From the NCBI GenBank assembly GCA_018228705.1, contig CP073694.1, positions 3,162,001 through 3,226,000 of the forward strand: 64,000 nucleotides of DNA. The letters are read 5' to 3'. The stretch's first letter is position 1, and every line of letters starts with the position of its first letter. This document shows positions 41,043-49,562 of the stretch, piece after piece. This stretch comes from Dysosmobacter sp. Marseille-Q4140. Lineage in GTDB: Bacteria > Bacillota > Clostridia > Oscillospirales > Oscillospiraceae. A program made the position numbers and the translations under genes. Under the pieces are notes generated by a model. That model was not told the origin of the DNA, searched no databases, and worked only from the letters and a program-made list of their open reading frames with translations.

Positions 41043-41461
41043 ATGCTGTACAGCTTGTCTTTGTTCAACGAGAGGCATGAGGGCTTTTTCGTCGGCTTGT
41101 TTCCCTCCTGTGAGGAGGCCCGGCAGACGGCGGAACAGTGGCGGAAGTTGATACGGACACTGCTGAAAGGAACTTCTACTTTGCCGAGATCCGGCGGTAT
41201 AACGCTTCCATTTTCCTCTTGCAGAATATTCACTACCCCTACGCGGCCTTTGCCCGAAGGGACCCCTCCGGCGGATTTGCCTGGACCAGCCGGCCGGAGT
41301 GGCTCCAGCTGCCGGAAGGCCCGGTGCGCTTTTTGACCCCCAACGAGCTGACCCAGGACTGGTGCGGCCTCTGCGGGGAGCTTAGTCCAGAGGAACTGGA
41401 GCAGATCCGCTACTGGGCCCCCCAGACAGTGGGGGAGATTATTTTCAATACCTGGGACTGA
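41043..41461 (+). pseudogene. Frameshifted hypothetical gene
   Basis: The first frame gives MLYSLSLFNERHEGFFVGLF ... QTAEQWRK, then continues without sense, while the next frame picks up VDTDTAERNFYFAEIRRYNASIF ... and runs to a normal stop at 41461. Loss of one base near 41145-41150 (AAGTTGAT, originally perhaps AAGGTTGAT) would explain it. Both parts keep good codon use, so the mutation is recent. A GGAGG-like site precedes the ATG. Programmed frameshifting is less likely because no slippery heptamer is seen. Confidence 0.7.
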
Positions 41462-41526
41462 AGTCCAATCAAAACCATGCCGCCTTGGGATATTCTCAGG
41501 GCGGCATTGCTGCGTTTGAGCAGTTT

Positions 41527-41558
41527 ATTTGCATCATTTTCTAAAAAATGATGCAAAT
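41527..41558. promoter_or_regulatory. 14-bp perfect inverted repeat upstream of the fic promoter
   Basis: ATTTGCATCATTTT (41527-41540) and AAAATGATGCAAAT (41545-41558) are perfect complements around CTAA. It ends 5 bp before the -35 of the fic promoter. It could be an operator or a hairpin terminator of the upstream genes; there is no T-run after it. Confidence 0.6.
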
Positions 41559-41563
41559 GAAAC

Positions 41564-41592
41564 TTGACACATGTGTGTGTAATTGATATGCT
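41564..41592 (+). promoter_or_regulatory. Promoter of the fic - restriction locus
   Basis: TTGACA and TATGCT are separated by 17 bp, 55 bp upstream of the fic start. Confidence 0.75.
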
Positions 41593-41646
41593 GTAATCGT
41601 ATCATAGAGAGAAAAATGATAAAATTGAACGATTTGAGGAATTACC

Positions 41647-42705
41647 ATGCGCACCCATGACTTTGCCAAAGCTTACGAAAAGCTGTTGACGCCGGATATC
41701 GTGGCCCTGTTGACCCAGATCCATGAGTACAAGGGAGAACAGGCTCTGTTCATTGAAGCCAAGACAGATACCCTGACCAGGTTGGTGGAGATCGCCAAGA
41801 TCCAGAGCACGGAGGCCTCCAACAAAATCGAGGGGATTTACACCTCGGATGAGCGATTGAAAAAGCTGGTGCAGGACAAGACCACGCCGCGGACCCGGAA
41901 TGAGCAGGAGATCGCCGGTTACCGGGATGTGCTGGCTACCATCCATGAGAGCTTTGACTATATCCCCCCGAAATCCACTCTGATCCTGCAGCTCCACAGG
42001 GATCTCTATAAATTCAGCGGCATGTCCTACGGCGGAAAGTACAAAACAGCGGATAATGTGATCGCGGAGACAGACGCACAAGGGAATAAAACCGTGCGCT
42101 TCCAGCCGCTTCCGGCCTGGGAGACGCTGGAGGCTGTGGAAGGCCTGTGCCGTGCGTATGAGGAAGCTGTGGGGAAGGGCGAGATGGATCCGCTGCTGCT
42201 GATTCCCATGTTCATCCTGAATTTTCTCTGCATCCACCCCTTCAATGACGGCAATGGCCGCATGAGCCGCCTGCTGACATTGCTGCTGCTCTACCGGGCG
42301 GGCTATATCGTCGGAAAATATATCAGCATTGAAAAGCTCATCGAGGAGAGCAAGGAGACCTACTATGAGGCCCTCCAGCAGAGCTCCATTGGCTGGATGG
42401 AGGAGGCCAACGACTATGGCCCCTTTGTGCGCTACACCCTGGGCGTGGTGGCGGCAGCCTACCGGGAATTTTCCACCCGGGTACAGGCTCTGTCCGTCAG
42501 CGGGATCAGTAAGCCGGACCGTATCCGGGAGATCATCAAGGGCACCTTGGGAAAGATCACCAAGGCGGAGATCCTGGAGCAGTGCCCGGATATCAGCCAG
42601 ATCACGGTACAGCGCACCCTGGCTGACCTGCAAAAGAGCGGGGAAATTCTGAAACTCAGCGGCGGACGCTATACCGCCTATATCTGGAACCAAGACAAGG
42701 AGTAA
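41647..42705 (+). CDS. Fic/DOC family protein with winged-helix C terminus
   Basis: The 352-residue protein has the Fic core motif HPFNDGNGRMSRLL (about residues 196-209), which transfers AMP or another nucleotide from NTP to a protein target. An N-terminal inhibitory helix with SNKIEG (about residues 58-63) matches class II self-inhibited Fic proteins. The C-terminal ~80 residues (IREIIKGTLGKITKAEILEQ, ISQITVQRTLADLQKSGEIL) look like a winged helix. It ends 5 bp before hsdM and so may be part of the restriction locus transcript, a recurrent neighbour of type I systems. Confidence 0.93.
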   Translation: MRTHDFAKAYEKLLTPDIVALLTQIHEYKGEQALFIEAKTDTLTRLVEIAKIQSTEASNKIEGIYTSDERLKKLVQDKTTPRTRNEQEIAGYRDVLATIHESFDYIPPKSTLILQLHRDLYKFSGMSYGGKYKTADNVIAETDAQGNKTVRFQPLPAWETLEAVEGLCRAYEEAVGKGEMDPLLLIPMFILNFLCIHPFNDGNGRMSRLLTLLLLYRAGYIVGKYISIEKLIEESKETYYEALQQSSIGWMEEANDYGPFVRYTLGVVAAAYREFSTRVQALSVSGISKPDRIREIIKGTLGKITKAEILEQCPDISQITVQRTLADLQKSGEILKLSGGRYTAYIWNQDKE

Positions 42706-42710
42706 AAACC

Positions 42711-44207
42711 ATGGTGACTGGCGAACTGAAAAACAAGATCGACCGCCTCTGGGAGACTTTCTGGACCGGCGGCATAACGAACCCCCTGGATGTGGTGGAG
42801 CAGATGACCTACCTCATGTTCATCCACGACCTGGACGCCGCCGACAACCAGCGGGCCAGGGAGAGCGCCATGCTGGGCCTGCCCCACAAGAGCATTTTTG
42901 CCGGTGAAGTACAGGTTGGGGAACGGACCGTTCCGGGCAATCAGCTCAAGTGGTCGGTGTTCCACGATTTCCCCGCCGGTCAGATGTATTCCGTCATGCA
43001 GGAGTGGGTGTTCCCCTTCATCAAGACCCTCCACGCCGACAAGGGCAGCGCCTACGCCAAGTACATGGGAGACGCCATTTTCAAGATCCCCACCCCCCTG
43101 ATGCTGGACAAGATCGTCACCGCTATGGATGAGATCTACGCTCAGGCGGAGCAGCTCCACGACACCGATGTCCGGGGCGATATCTATGAATACCTCCTGT
43201 CCAAGATCGCTACCGCCGGGGTCAACGGCCAGTTCCGCACCCCCCGGCATATCATCCGCATGATGGTGGACATGATGGACCCTCGGGCGGACGATGTGAT
43301 CTGCGACCCGGCCTGCGGCACCGGCGGCTTCCTGGTGTCCGCCGGCGAGTATTTGAAGGAGAACCGCAAGGAGGAGATTTTCTTCGACCGGGTGAAGAAG
43401 GACCACTATATGATCCACATGTTCCACGGCTACGACATGGACCGCACCATGCTGCGCATCGGGGCCATGAACATGATGACCCACGGCATCGACAACCCCT
43501 ATATCGAGTACCGGGACAGCCTCTCCGACCAGAACACCGACCGGGAGAAGTATTCCCTCATCCTGGCCAATCCCCCCTTCAAGGGGAGCCTGGACGCGGA
43601 CATCGTGTCCACGGATCTGCTGAAGATCTGCAAGACGAAAAAGACCGAGCTGCTGTTTCTGGCCCTCTTCCTGCGGATGCTGAAGGTGGGTGGCCGGTGC
43701 GCCTGCATCGTGCCCGACGGGGTGTTGTTCGGCTCCTCCACGGCTCACAAGGCCATCCGCAAAGAGATCGTGGAGACAAATCGGCTGGAGGCGGTGATCT
43801 CCATGCCCTCCGGGGTGTTCAAGCCCTACGCCGGGGTGTCCACGGCGGTGCTGGTGTTCACCAAGACGGGCCACGGCGGCACAGACGACGTGTGGTTTTA
43901 CGACATGAAGGCCGACGGCTTCTCCCTGGACGACAAGCGCACCGAGGTGAAGGAAAACGACATCTCCGACATCGTCAGGCGGTTCCATAACCAGGAGGGG
44001 GAGAAGACGCGCCAGCGTACCGAGCAGTCCTTCCTGGTGCCGAAGGAGGAGATTGCCCAGAACGGCTATGACCTCTCCATCAACAAGTACAAGCAGGTGG
44101 AGTATGTCCCCGTGGAGTATCCCTCCACCCAGGAGATCCTGGCCGACCTCAACGAGCTGGAGCAGGAGATCACCAAGGGGCTGAAGGAGCTGGAGGAGAT
44201 GGCGTGA
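42711..44207 (+). CDS. hsdM: Type I restriction-modification system, methyltransferase subunit
   Basis: The 498-residue protein has the HsdM N-terminal helical domain (LKNKIDRLWETFWTGGITNP) and the N6-adenine methylase core: RTPRHIIRMMV, the SAM motif DPACGTGGFLVSA (about residue 199) and the catalytic NPPF (about residue 286). With HsdS it methylates adenines at the recognition site. It overlaps hsdS by one base. GC-rich, unlike the following hsdS ends. Confidence 0.97.
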   Translation: MVTGELKNKIDRLWETFWTGGITNPLDVVEQMTYLMFIHDLDAADNQRARESAMLGLPHKSIFAGEVQVGERTVPGNQLKWSVFHDFPAGQMYSVMQEWVFPFIKTLHADKGSAYAKYMGDAIFKIPTPLMLDKIVTAMDEIYAQAEQLHDTDVRGDIYEYLLSKIATAGVNGQFRTPRHIIRMMVDMMDPRADDVICDPACGTGGFLVSAGEYLKENRKEEIFFDRVKKDHYMIHMFHGYDMDRTMLRIGAMNMMTHGIDNPYIEYRDSLSDQNTDREKYSLILANPPFKGSLDADIVSTDLLKICKTKKTELLFLALFLRMLKVGGRCACIVPDGVLFGSSTAHKAIRKEIVETNRLEAVISMPSGVFKPYAGVSTAVLVFTKTGHGGTDDVWFYDMKADGFSLDDKRTEVKENDISDIVRRFHNQEGEKTRQRTEQSFLVPKEEIAQNGYDLSINKYKQVEYVPVEYPSTQEILADLNELEQEITKGLKELEEMA

Positions 44208-45358
44208 TGGCGAGATTGGGGGATGTTTGCGAAAAAAGGGTAGATACAATTAAGGCGACATACGAAGGGGATATTGACTATATTGATATTTCTTCCGTTG
44301 ATAATCAACGCAAAGAAATTACACAAACACAGAGCATGTCAATCGTGGACGCACCAAGCAGAGCAAAACAACTGGTATTTCCGGGAGATATTCTTGTTTC
44401 AACGGTTCGTCCAAATTTAAATGCAGTTGCTTTGGTGACAGAGAACTCAGATAATACCTTAGTTGCATCGACAGGATATTGTGTATTGCGGTGCTTACCT
44501 AATGTTAATAACAAATATGTATTTTACTTTTGCCAATCACCTGATTTTATTGAAAAGATGGTTGCTCAAGCAACTGGGGCAAGCTATCCGGCAGTAACCT
44601 CTGCCATTGTAAAGGAATGTACTATCCCACTCCCTCCGCTGGAGGAACAGCGCCGTATTGCTGCTCAGCTGGACAAGGTCAGCGACCTGATCGCCAAGCG
44701 CCGGGCGCAGCTGGACAAGCTGGATCTGCTGGTCAAAGCCCGGTTTGTAGAGATGTTTGGGGATCAATATACCAATCCAAAGGGATGGGAAACGGGAAGA
44801 ATTCGTGATGTTGTAAGAGAAGTAAAGTACGGAACAAGCAGACCGGCGGTTGAAGGCGGTGCTTACAAGTATTTGCGAATGGGAAATATCACTTTCGATG
44901 GACATCTAGATTTGAGTGATTTAAAATATATTAATATTCCAGAATCTGAAATTGAGAAATGCATAGTAAAAAGAGGAGATGTGCTATTCAACCGTACAAA
45001 CAGCAAAGAGTTAGTGGGAAAGACTTGTGTTTTTGATTTAGATGAGCCCATGGTTATCGCTGGCTATATTATTCGTGTCAGAGTGAATGACAAAGTTTTG
45101 CCTGATTACCTGTCCGCTGTTTTAAATTCACAGTATGGAAAGAAAACCTTAGCAGATATGTGTAAGGCCATTGTTGGGCAAGCAAATATAAATGCACAAG
45201 AATTGCAAAACATAACAATTTTGATTCCGCCAATTCAGTTACAGCGCGAATTTTCGCTGTTCGTTGATCAAGTAAAAAAATTGGCTGCTAATATTGACCA
45301 CAGTTTGGAAAAACTTGAAATATTAAAAAAAGCCTTAATGCAGAAGTATTTCCGGTGA
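44207..45358 (+). CDS. hsdS: Type I restriction-modification system, specificity subunit
   Basis: The 383-residue protein has two target recognition domains, each closed by a conserved helix: PLPPLEEQRRIAAQLDKVSD (about residues 140-160) and IPPIQLQREFSLFVDQVKKL (about 340-360). It chooses the DNA sequence for the HsdM/HsdR complex. The two recognition domains are clearly AT-rich, while the central helix (about 44625-44760) is GC-rich like hsdM, a mosaic pattern expected from domain exchange. GGAGGAG lies 8 nt upstream of the ATG. Confidence 0.95.
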   Translation: MARLGDVCEKRVDTIKATYEGDIDYIDISSVDNQRKEITQTQSMSIVDAPSRAKQLVFPGDILVSTVRPNLNAVALVTENSDNTLVASTGYCVLRCLPNVNNKYVFYFCQSPDFIEKMVAQATGASYPAVTSAIVKECTIPLPPLEEQRRIAAQLDKVSDLIAKRRAQLDKLDLLVKARFVEMFGDQYTNPKGWETGRIRDVVREVKYGTSRPAVEGGAYKYLRMGNITFDGHLDLSDLKYINIPESEIEKCIVKRGDVLFNRTNSKELVGKTCVFDLDEPMVIAGYIIRVRVNDKVLPDYLSAVLNSQYGKKTLADMCKAIVGQANINAQELQNITILIPPIQLQREFSLFVDQVKKLAANIDHSLEKLEILKKALMQKYFR

Positions 45359-45371
45359 AAGGAGTCTGAAG

Positions 45372-45977
45372 ATGAAACCGGAAGATAAGGTGTTTCGTGT
45401 ATGGGTGGGGATTCTTGTCCTAACTGACGAAATTTGGAAATACGTTGCTATAACAAAAGCCTACAAAAGAATCACAGCAGAAAATAGTTGTGCTTCCAAA
45501 TCAGCAGATTTTCTAGATGTGGCTTTTCAAGCAATTTGGGATCAACTGTTGTTGGATATTTCAAAAATTTTCGATCGAGCAAGGACCTGCGGGAATGAAA
45601 ATTGTAGTATTGATCTTTTGAAAGAACTGATTCAGGAAAGCGTTTCTTTTTCTGAAGCAGAAAAAGAAATAATAAATCAAGAAGCGGATCGCTTGTGTGA
45701 GAACTTCGATAAAATTATAAGTAGAGATATGCGAAACAAACAAATTGCGCACTATGATCTTGAAAGTCTACTAAATAATGCAGAAAAGGAAATTCCATCT
45801 GAAGAGTTGGAAGCATTTGTGGTAAGTGTAGCTGGGTTTCTTTCAAATATTAGTACGAGGTTTCTTAACGAGAGAGGTTCAATTCGTTTTTATTCTTTGG
45901 AAGGTACCATTAAAAAATATGAAGACGATATGAGGAAGATTTATGAATCAAATAAAAAACTTCATGACGGATTTTGA
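45372..45977 (+). CDS. HEPN/AbiU2-like protein
   Basis: A 201-residue, wholly helical AT-rich gene product starting MKPEDKVFRVWVGILVLTDE. It contains ISRDMRNKQIAHYDLESLL near residues 117-135; RNKQIAH fits the Rx4-6H motif of HEPN ribonucleases, and the layout resembles AbiU2-type proteins of unknown activity. Such domains act in phage defence and toxin-antitoxin systems. AAAGGAG precedes the ATG and it follows hsdS by 13 bp, inside the restriction locus. Family placement is by motif only. Confidence 0.65.
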   Translation: MKPEDKVFRVWVGILVLTDEIWKYVAITKAYKRITAENSCASKSADFLDVAFQAIWDQLLLDISKIFDRARTCGNENCSIDLLKELIQESVSFSEAEKEIINQEADRLCENFDKIISRDMRNKQIAHYDLESLLNNAEKEIPSEELEAFVVSVAGFLSNISTRFLNERGSIRFYSLEGTIKKYEDDMRKIYESNKKLHDGF

Positions 45978-45998
45978 TTGTTGCAGTAAAACTGAGCT

Positions 45999-46862
45999 AT
46001 GAACTTCCACCACGACCTCGCTGAGATTTCCAAAAAAGAATTACATAAGGAAGGCATCGGGGTTCCAAAGGAATGGAATGACTACCAGGTTTGCATGAAG
46101 TATCTGGAGATCCATCACCGCTGGTTCAATTCCAGTGTGCCCTATATATCGGTGTTTTCAAGAGAACTGTGGGAGAAGTTGCCGCTTCTGGCCAGGGAGG
46201 AACAGGCGGCGATACGCGACATTGTGAATCGTCTGAAGGCGTGCCAACCGATTACACCCTATATGAGCCGGGACATCCACGCCATTTCTGTAAAGAAGTC
46301 GGATTTCCTTCTGAAGAACTGGAATATCTACCATTTGCACCTGGAAAAGACCCCGGAACGGTACACGAATCCCAATCTGCTGTTTTTCCAGCCCCAGGGA
46401 CAAGTAGTGCATTTTATTGATGTACGGCCCCACCCAAAGGGCGCGGCGTGGTTTGACCGCGGGCTGTTCGATATCATCTATGATAACTGGCCCCATTTAC
46501 TGATTTATAGGCCTGATATCAGATCAACGCTCCCTGTCCCTGACGAGGGTGTCCACGAATTGCTGAAAGAGGCGGTTTCCTTTATACCTTTCCGAGAGGG
46601 TTCGCTGTTCCCTACGAATATGGGCGTCGTTGCATCAGGCGACAGCGCTTTGGCGGCCAGGACAGCAGGCAAAATTTTTAATCGGCTGGCTGCATGGCAG
46701 CAGGAGCTGTCAGCCAGAAAGGATGAAGTCAGGAAATTAATCCGCAGGGAAGGAATGAACCCACCACCTGAGCTGGATTATGAGCTGATTGTCGAAAAGG
46801 GATTCTTTGTGGCCTATGAGCGCCAAACCCATGCGAAGATCAGGATGTTTCCTGTTCCGTAA
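45999..46862 (+). CDS. Hypothetical protein in the restriction locus
   Basis: A 287-residue soluble protein starting MNFHHDLAEISKKELHKEGI. It contains FSRELWEKLPLLAREEQAAI, KKSDFLLKNWNIYHLHLEKT and HFIDVRPHPKGAAWFDRGLF. These blocks are conserved-looking but I cannot name the family; the NWNIYHLHLE region recalls small toxin-fold proteins of the RelE type, which is weak evidence. There is no strong ribosome binding site. It follows the HEPN-like gene by 21 bp. Confidence 0.68.
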   Translation: MNFHHDLAEISKKELHKEGIGVPKEWNDYQVCMKYLEIHHRWFNSSVPYISVFSRELWEKLPLLAREEQAAIRDIVNRLKACQPITPYMSRDIHAISVKKSDFLLKNWNIYHLHLEKTPERYTNPNLLFFQPQGQVVHFIDVRPHPKGAAWFDRGLFDIIYDNWPHLLIYRPDIRSTLPVPDEGVHELLKEAVSFIPFREGSLFPTNMGVVASGDSALAARTAGKIFNRLAAWQQELSARKDEVRKLIRREGMNPPPELDYELIVEKGFFVAYERQTHAKIRMFPVP

Positions 46863-46954
46863 GAGAATTTGCTTGGCTGTTTTGAGTCAAAAGCAGCAAT
46901 GCGGTGGGAACTGAATCAGTTGAAACACTGAAAGAGTTACGTTACAGCGATAGA

Positions 46955-47878
46955 ATGGGTGAGGTGAAGACTTTGGAAGCCGTACGCTCTGTGTCAGAAT
47001 TCCTCGCGCGCTTGGAGCATGTACAGCGGATACGCAATATGACATACACTGTCAGCAGTTTTACTTTTTTCCGCGGACAGGCAAACGCGGATTGGAGCCT
47101 TTCACCAAGCCTCTATCGACGTGGATTGTTTCAATCAGAGAATCTTTTGCTGACGGAAATAAGTCATCTTTGTCCCAGTGAGATCCCGGAAAATAGATTT
47201 GATGCTTTGGTGAAAATGCAGCACTTTGGGATGCCTACGCGGCTGCTGGATACTACAACCAATCCCCTGGTTGCTTTGTACTTTGCCTGTGAAAGCAGTA
47301 CCCAGAAGGATCGTGACGGAGCGGTTTACATTTTTCCAAATTTGCCGGTTTTGTGGTCCACGGATCCCTTGGTCCAGCTGATTATGGACTTCGTGTTTGA
47401 TTACCCGTCCCAAAACGTCTGTTTGGATGAAATGCTGAAACGTGTAAAAGAGCAGTATGCAAGTGCGCTGCATCGGTCAATGCCTCAGGATGCAAATTTA
47501 CTATTGCATTATCTCACAATCCCTACGTTTCCCGTGATGCCCGCGAAGACAAATGAGCGGATTGAAGCGCAGGATGGAGCCTTTTTCATTTTTGGTATGT
47601 CCCTCCGTAATCGGGAAGTAAGCAGAAATTCCGGGACATCGGGTCGGGTATATTGCAATTTTGATCCAGCCAACATTGAAACCTCTGAAAAAATATGGCA
47701 TGAATCAGAGACCCTGATTATTCCTGCGTCAGCAAAAAGTACGATTCTGGAGCAGCTGGATATATTGGGCGTCAATGAACGAAAATTATTCCCGGATCTG
47801 CCTCACCAGATTGCCTATACGGTGGATGCTGTCATAAAAAATAAGTTCAAACCGCCGGAGAAGACCATACGTGAGTAA
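46955..47878 (+). CDS. FRG-domain protein
   Basis: The protein shows the FRG signature near its N terminus: FTFFRGQANADWSLSPSLYR, then VKMQHFGMPTRLLDTTTNPL and ALYFACE. FRG domains (Phe-Arg-Gly) are found in phages and defence loci and their activity is unknown; a relation to ADP-ribosyltransferase-like folds has been suggested. The start is uncertain: ATG at 46955 gives 307 residues, an upstream GTG at 46904 gives 324, neither with a strong ribosome binding site. It lies between the unknown gene and the small HTH-like gene in the restriction locus. Confidence 0.82.
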   Translation: MGEVKTLEAVRSVSEFLARLEHVQRIRNMTYTVSSFTFFRGQANADWSLSPSLYRRGLFQSENLLLTEISHLCPSEIPENRFDALVKMQHFGMPTRLLDTTTNPLVALYFACESSTQKDRDGAVYIFPNLPVLWSTDPLVQLIMDFVFDYPSQNVCLDEMLKRVKEQYASALHRSMPQDANLLLHYLTIPTFPVMPAKTNERIEAQDGAFFIFGMSLRNREVSRNSGTSGRVYCNFDPANIETSEKIWHESETLIIPASAKSTILEQLDILGVNERKLFPDLPHQIAYTVDAVIKNKFKPPEKTIRE

Positions 47879-47957
47879 CGCGAATGCTTGATGTCCCTAT
47901 GATCGTTTGGAGCGCCTCTGAGCGCTGGATATCGGTTTAACACGAAAGGAGCTTCTT

Positions 47958-48332
47958 ATGAAAAAAACGGAGTTTAAAGCCCGGCTTTTTGAATTGTGGG
48001 ACATTAAGATTGATGACGTGTCCTATGAGGATAAAATGAAGCTGATCGAGCGGTATTTTATTGAATTTCAGATCAAGCATGATGAACAAAGAGACCGGCC
48101 GAACAAAGGCGATTCCTGGACGGACGAAGAACTGCGGGTCGTTTTGATGGACGCGCCGACAAAGAGCAACTGTATCAAGTATGCCAAGATCTTCGGAAGA
48201 GGATATGGAAGCATCGAGCAGATTTACCGCTGGGCATCGACTGATGACCGGACGGTAAAGGAAAAACGACCAGACGATGCATTTGTTGCACATGTCAAAC
48301 AGATCGCGAAAGAACTGGGCTGGAGAGCATAG
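47958..48332 (+). CDS. Small SANT/Myb-like HTH protein
   Basis: A 124-residue protein, MKKTEFKARLFELWDIKIDD..., with a C-terminal segment SWTDEELRVVLMDAPTKSNC and GRGYGSIEQIYRWAST that has the aromatic spacing of a SANT/Myb-type helix-turn-helix. It may bind DNA. AAAGGAG lies just upstream of the ATG. It precedes the HAD gene by 42 bp, and the pair could be a regulatory or effector unit. Family placement is tentative. Confidence 0.65.
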   Translation: MKKTEFKARLFELWDIKIDDVSYEDKMKLIERYFIEFQIKHDEQRDRPNKGDSWTDEELRVVLMDAPTKSNCIKYAKIFGRGYGSIEQIYRWASTDDRTVKEKRPDDAFVAHVKQIAKELGWRA

Positions 48333-48374
48333 TTGTGCGCAGGTGGAACCGCATACCATCGTGAGGAGGGCGTC

Positions 48375-49553
48375 ATGAACAATCAGAAATATCAAAGAGA
48401 GCCAAAAGAAGACCGGCCGGTCATTGCCATCTGCTATGATTTTGACAAGACCCTGACGCCCGACGATATGCAGGCCCAGGGATATATCCAGTCTGTGGGG
48501 TACGATGTCGGGGATTTCTGGGTGGAGTCCAACGGCCTCGCGGAGTGCAATGACATGGATCAAAACCTTGCGTATATGTATAAAATGATCGAAAAAGCCC
48601 AGGGCCGCGTTCTCTTTACAAAAGATACTTTAGCAGAATACGGGGCCAAGGTAAGTCTGTTTCCCGGTGTGGAAGGGTGGTTTGAGCGGATTCGCAGATA
48701 TGGTGAGGAGCACGGCGTCATTGTGGAGCATTATATTATCTCCTCCGGGCTCAAAGAGATGATCGAGGGCACGGCGGTGGCAAAGAACGGCGCGTTTAAG
48801 AAAATCTACGCCAGTTCCTTTTACTACGATGGCTATGGCGTGGCAAAATGGCCTGCGCAGGTGGTCAATTATACCAACAAAACCCAGTTCCTGTTCCGAA
48901 TTGAAAAAGGCGTTCTTGATATTAATGATCCTGGGGTGAATGAGTCTTTTTCCCCGGAGGAGATGAGGGTGCCCTTCCGCAACATGATCTACATTGGGGA
49001 CAGCGATACCGATATTCCGTGTATGAAGTTGGTGACGACCTATGGAGGGCACTCCATTGGCGTATACAATGCGGAGACAGGCGATAAGGCCAAGGTTTAC
49101 AAGATGATGCGGGACGGAAGAGTGCGGTACTACGCGCCCGCAGACTACTCCGAGGGGACGGAACTTGACACGCTGGTGAAGGCGATCATTGACCGCACAG
49201 TGACCAACGAGGCATTGGAATCCATCTATTATAAGTGCAGGCGTGAGTGCATCCAGGCTGATCGGCAGAGCAGCGAGGAAGAGCGGCGAAAAGTCGATCT
49301 GTTGATTGCGCTGGAGAACAGCCGCAGTTTTGCTACCACGCATTCTGTCATTGCGGAATTAAAAAACATTGACCAGTGGAATCCTGACGAACGGGAAGCA
49401 CTGTTTGAGATCGCTGTTAACAACAGTCAGGTGTTCTATATCCTTCAGGATACCGACGTGAAGGCTTTTTACAAAAGCCTCGCGAGATCCGTGAAGGTAC
49501 TGTCCCCCAATGCGCAGAGGGTAATAGACGCAATGGAAGCTGGAGAATCATGA
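48375..49553 (+). CDS. HAD-family phosphatase with C-terminal helical extension
   Basis: The 392-residue protein has HAD motif I DFDKTLT (about residues 22-28), motif II in IISSGLKEMI, and motif IV GDSDTDIPCM, so the phosphatase site is complete. About 110 further residues (ECIQADRQSSEEERRKVDLL, LSPNAQRVIDAMEA) form a helical tail not part of the HAD fold. The substrate is unknown. GAGGAGGG precedes the ATG. It ends 9 bp before hsdR, so hsdR is likely co-transcribed with it. Confidence 0.88.
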   Translation: MNNQKYQREPKEDRPVIAICYDFDKTLTPDDMQAQGYIQSVGYDVGDFWVESNGLAECNDMDQNLAYMYKMIEKAQGRVLFTKDTLAEYGAKVSLFPGVEGWFERIRRYGEEHGVIVEHYIISSGLKEMIEGTAVAKNGAFKKIYASSFYYDGYGVAKWPAQVVNYTNKTQFLFRIEKGVLDINDPGVNESFSPEEMRVPFRNMIYIGDSDTDIPCMKLVTTYGGHSIGVYNAETGDKAKVYKMMRDGRVRYYAPADYSEGTELDTLVKAIIDRTVTNEALESIYYKCRRECIQADRQSSEEERRKVDLLIALENSRSFATTHSVIAELKNIDQWNPDEREALFEIAVNNSQVFYILQDTDVKAFYKSLARSVKVLSPNAQRVIDAMEAGES

Positions 49554-49562
49554 GGTGATATC

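Noticed and set aside
41043..41461. Programmed ribosomal frameshift in the small gene before fic
   Set aside because: No slippery heptamer or downstream pseudoknot is evident at the junction; a one-base deletion explains it more simply.
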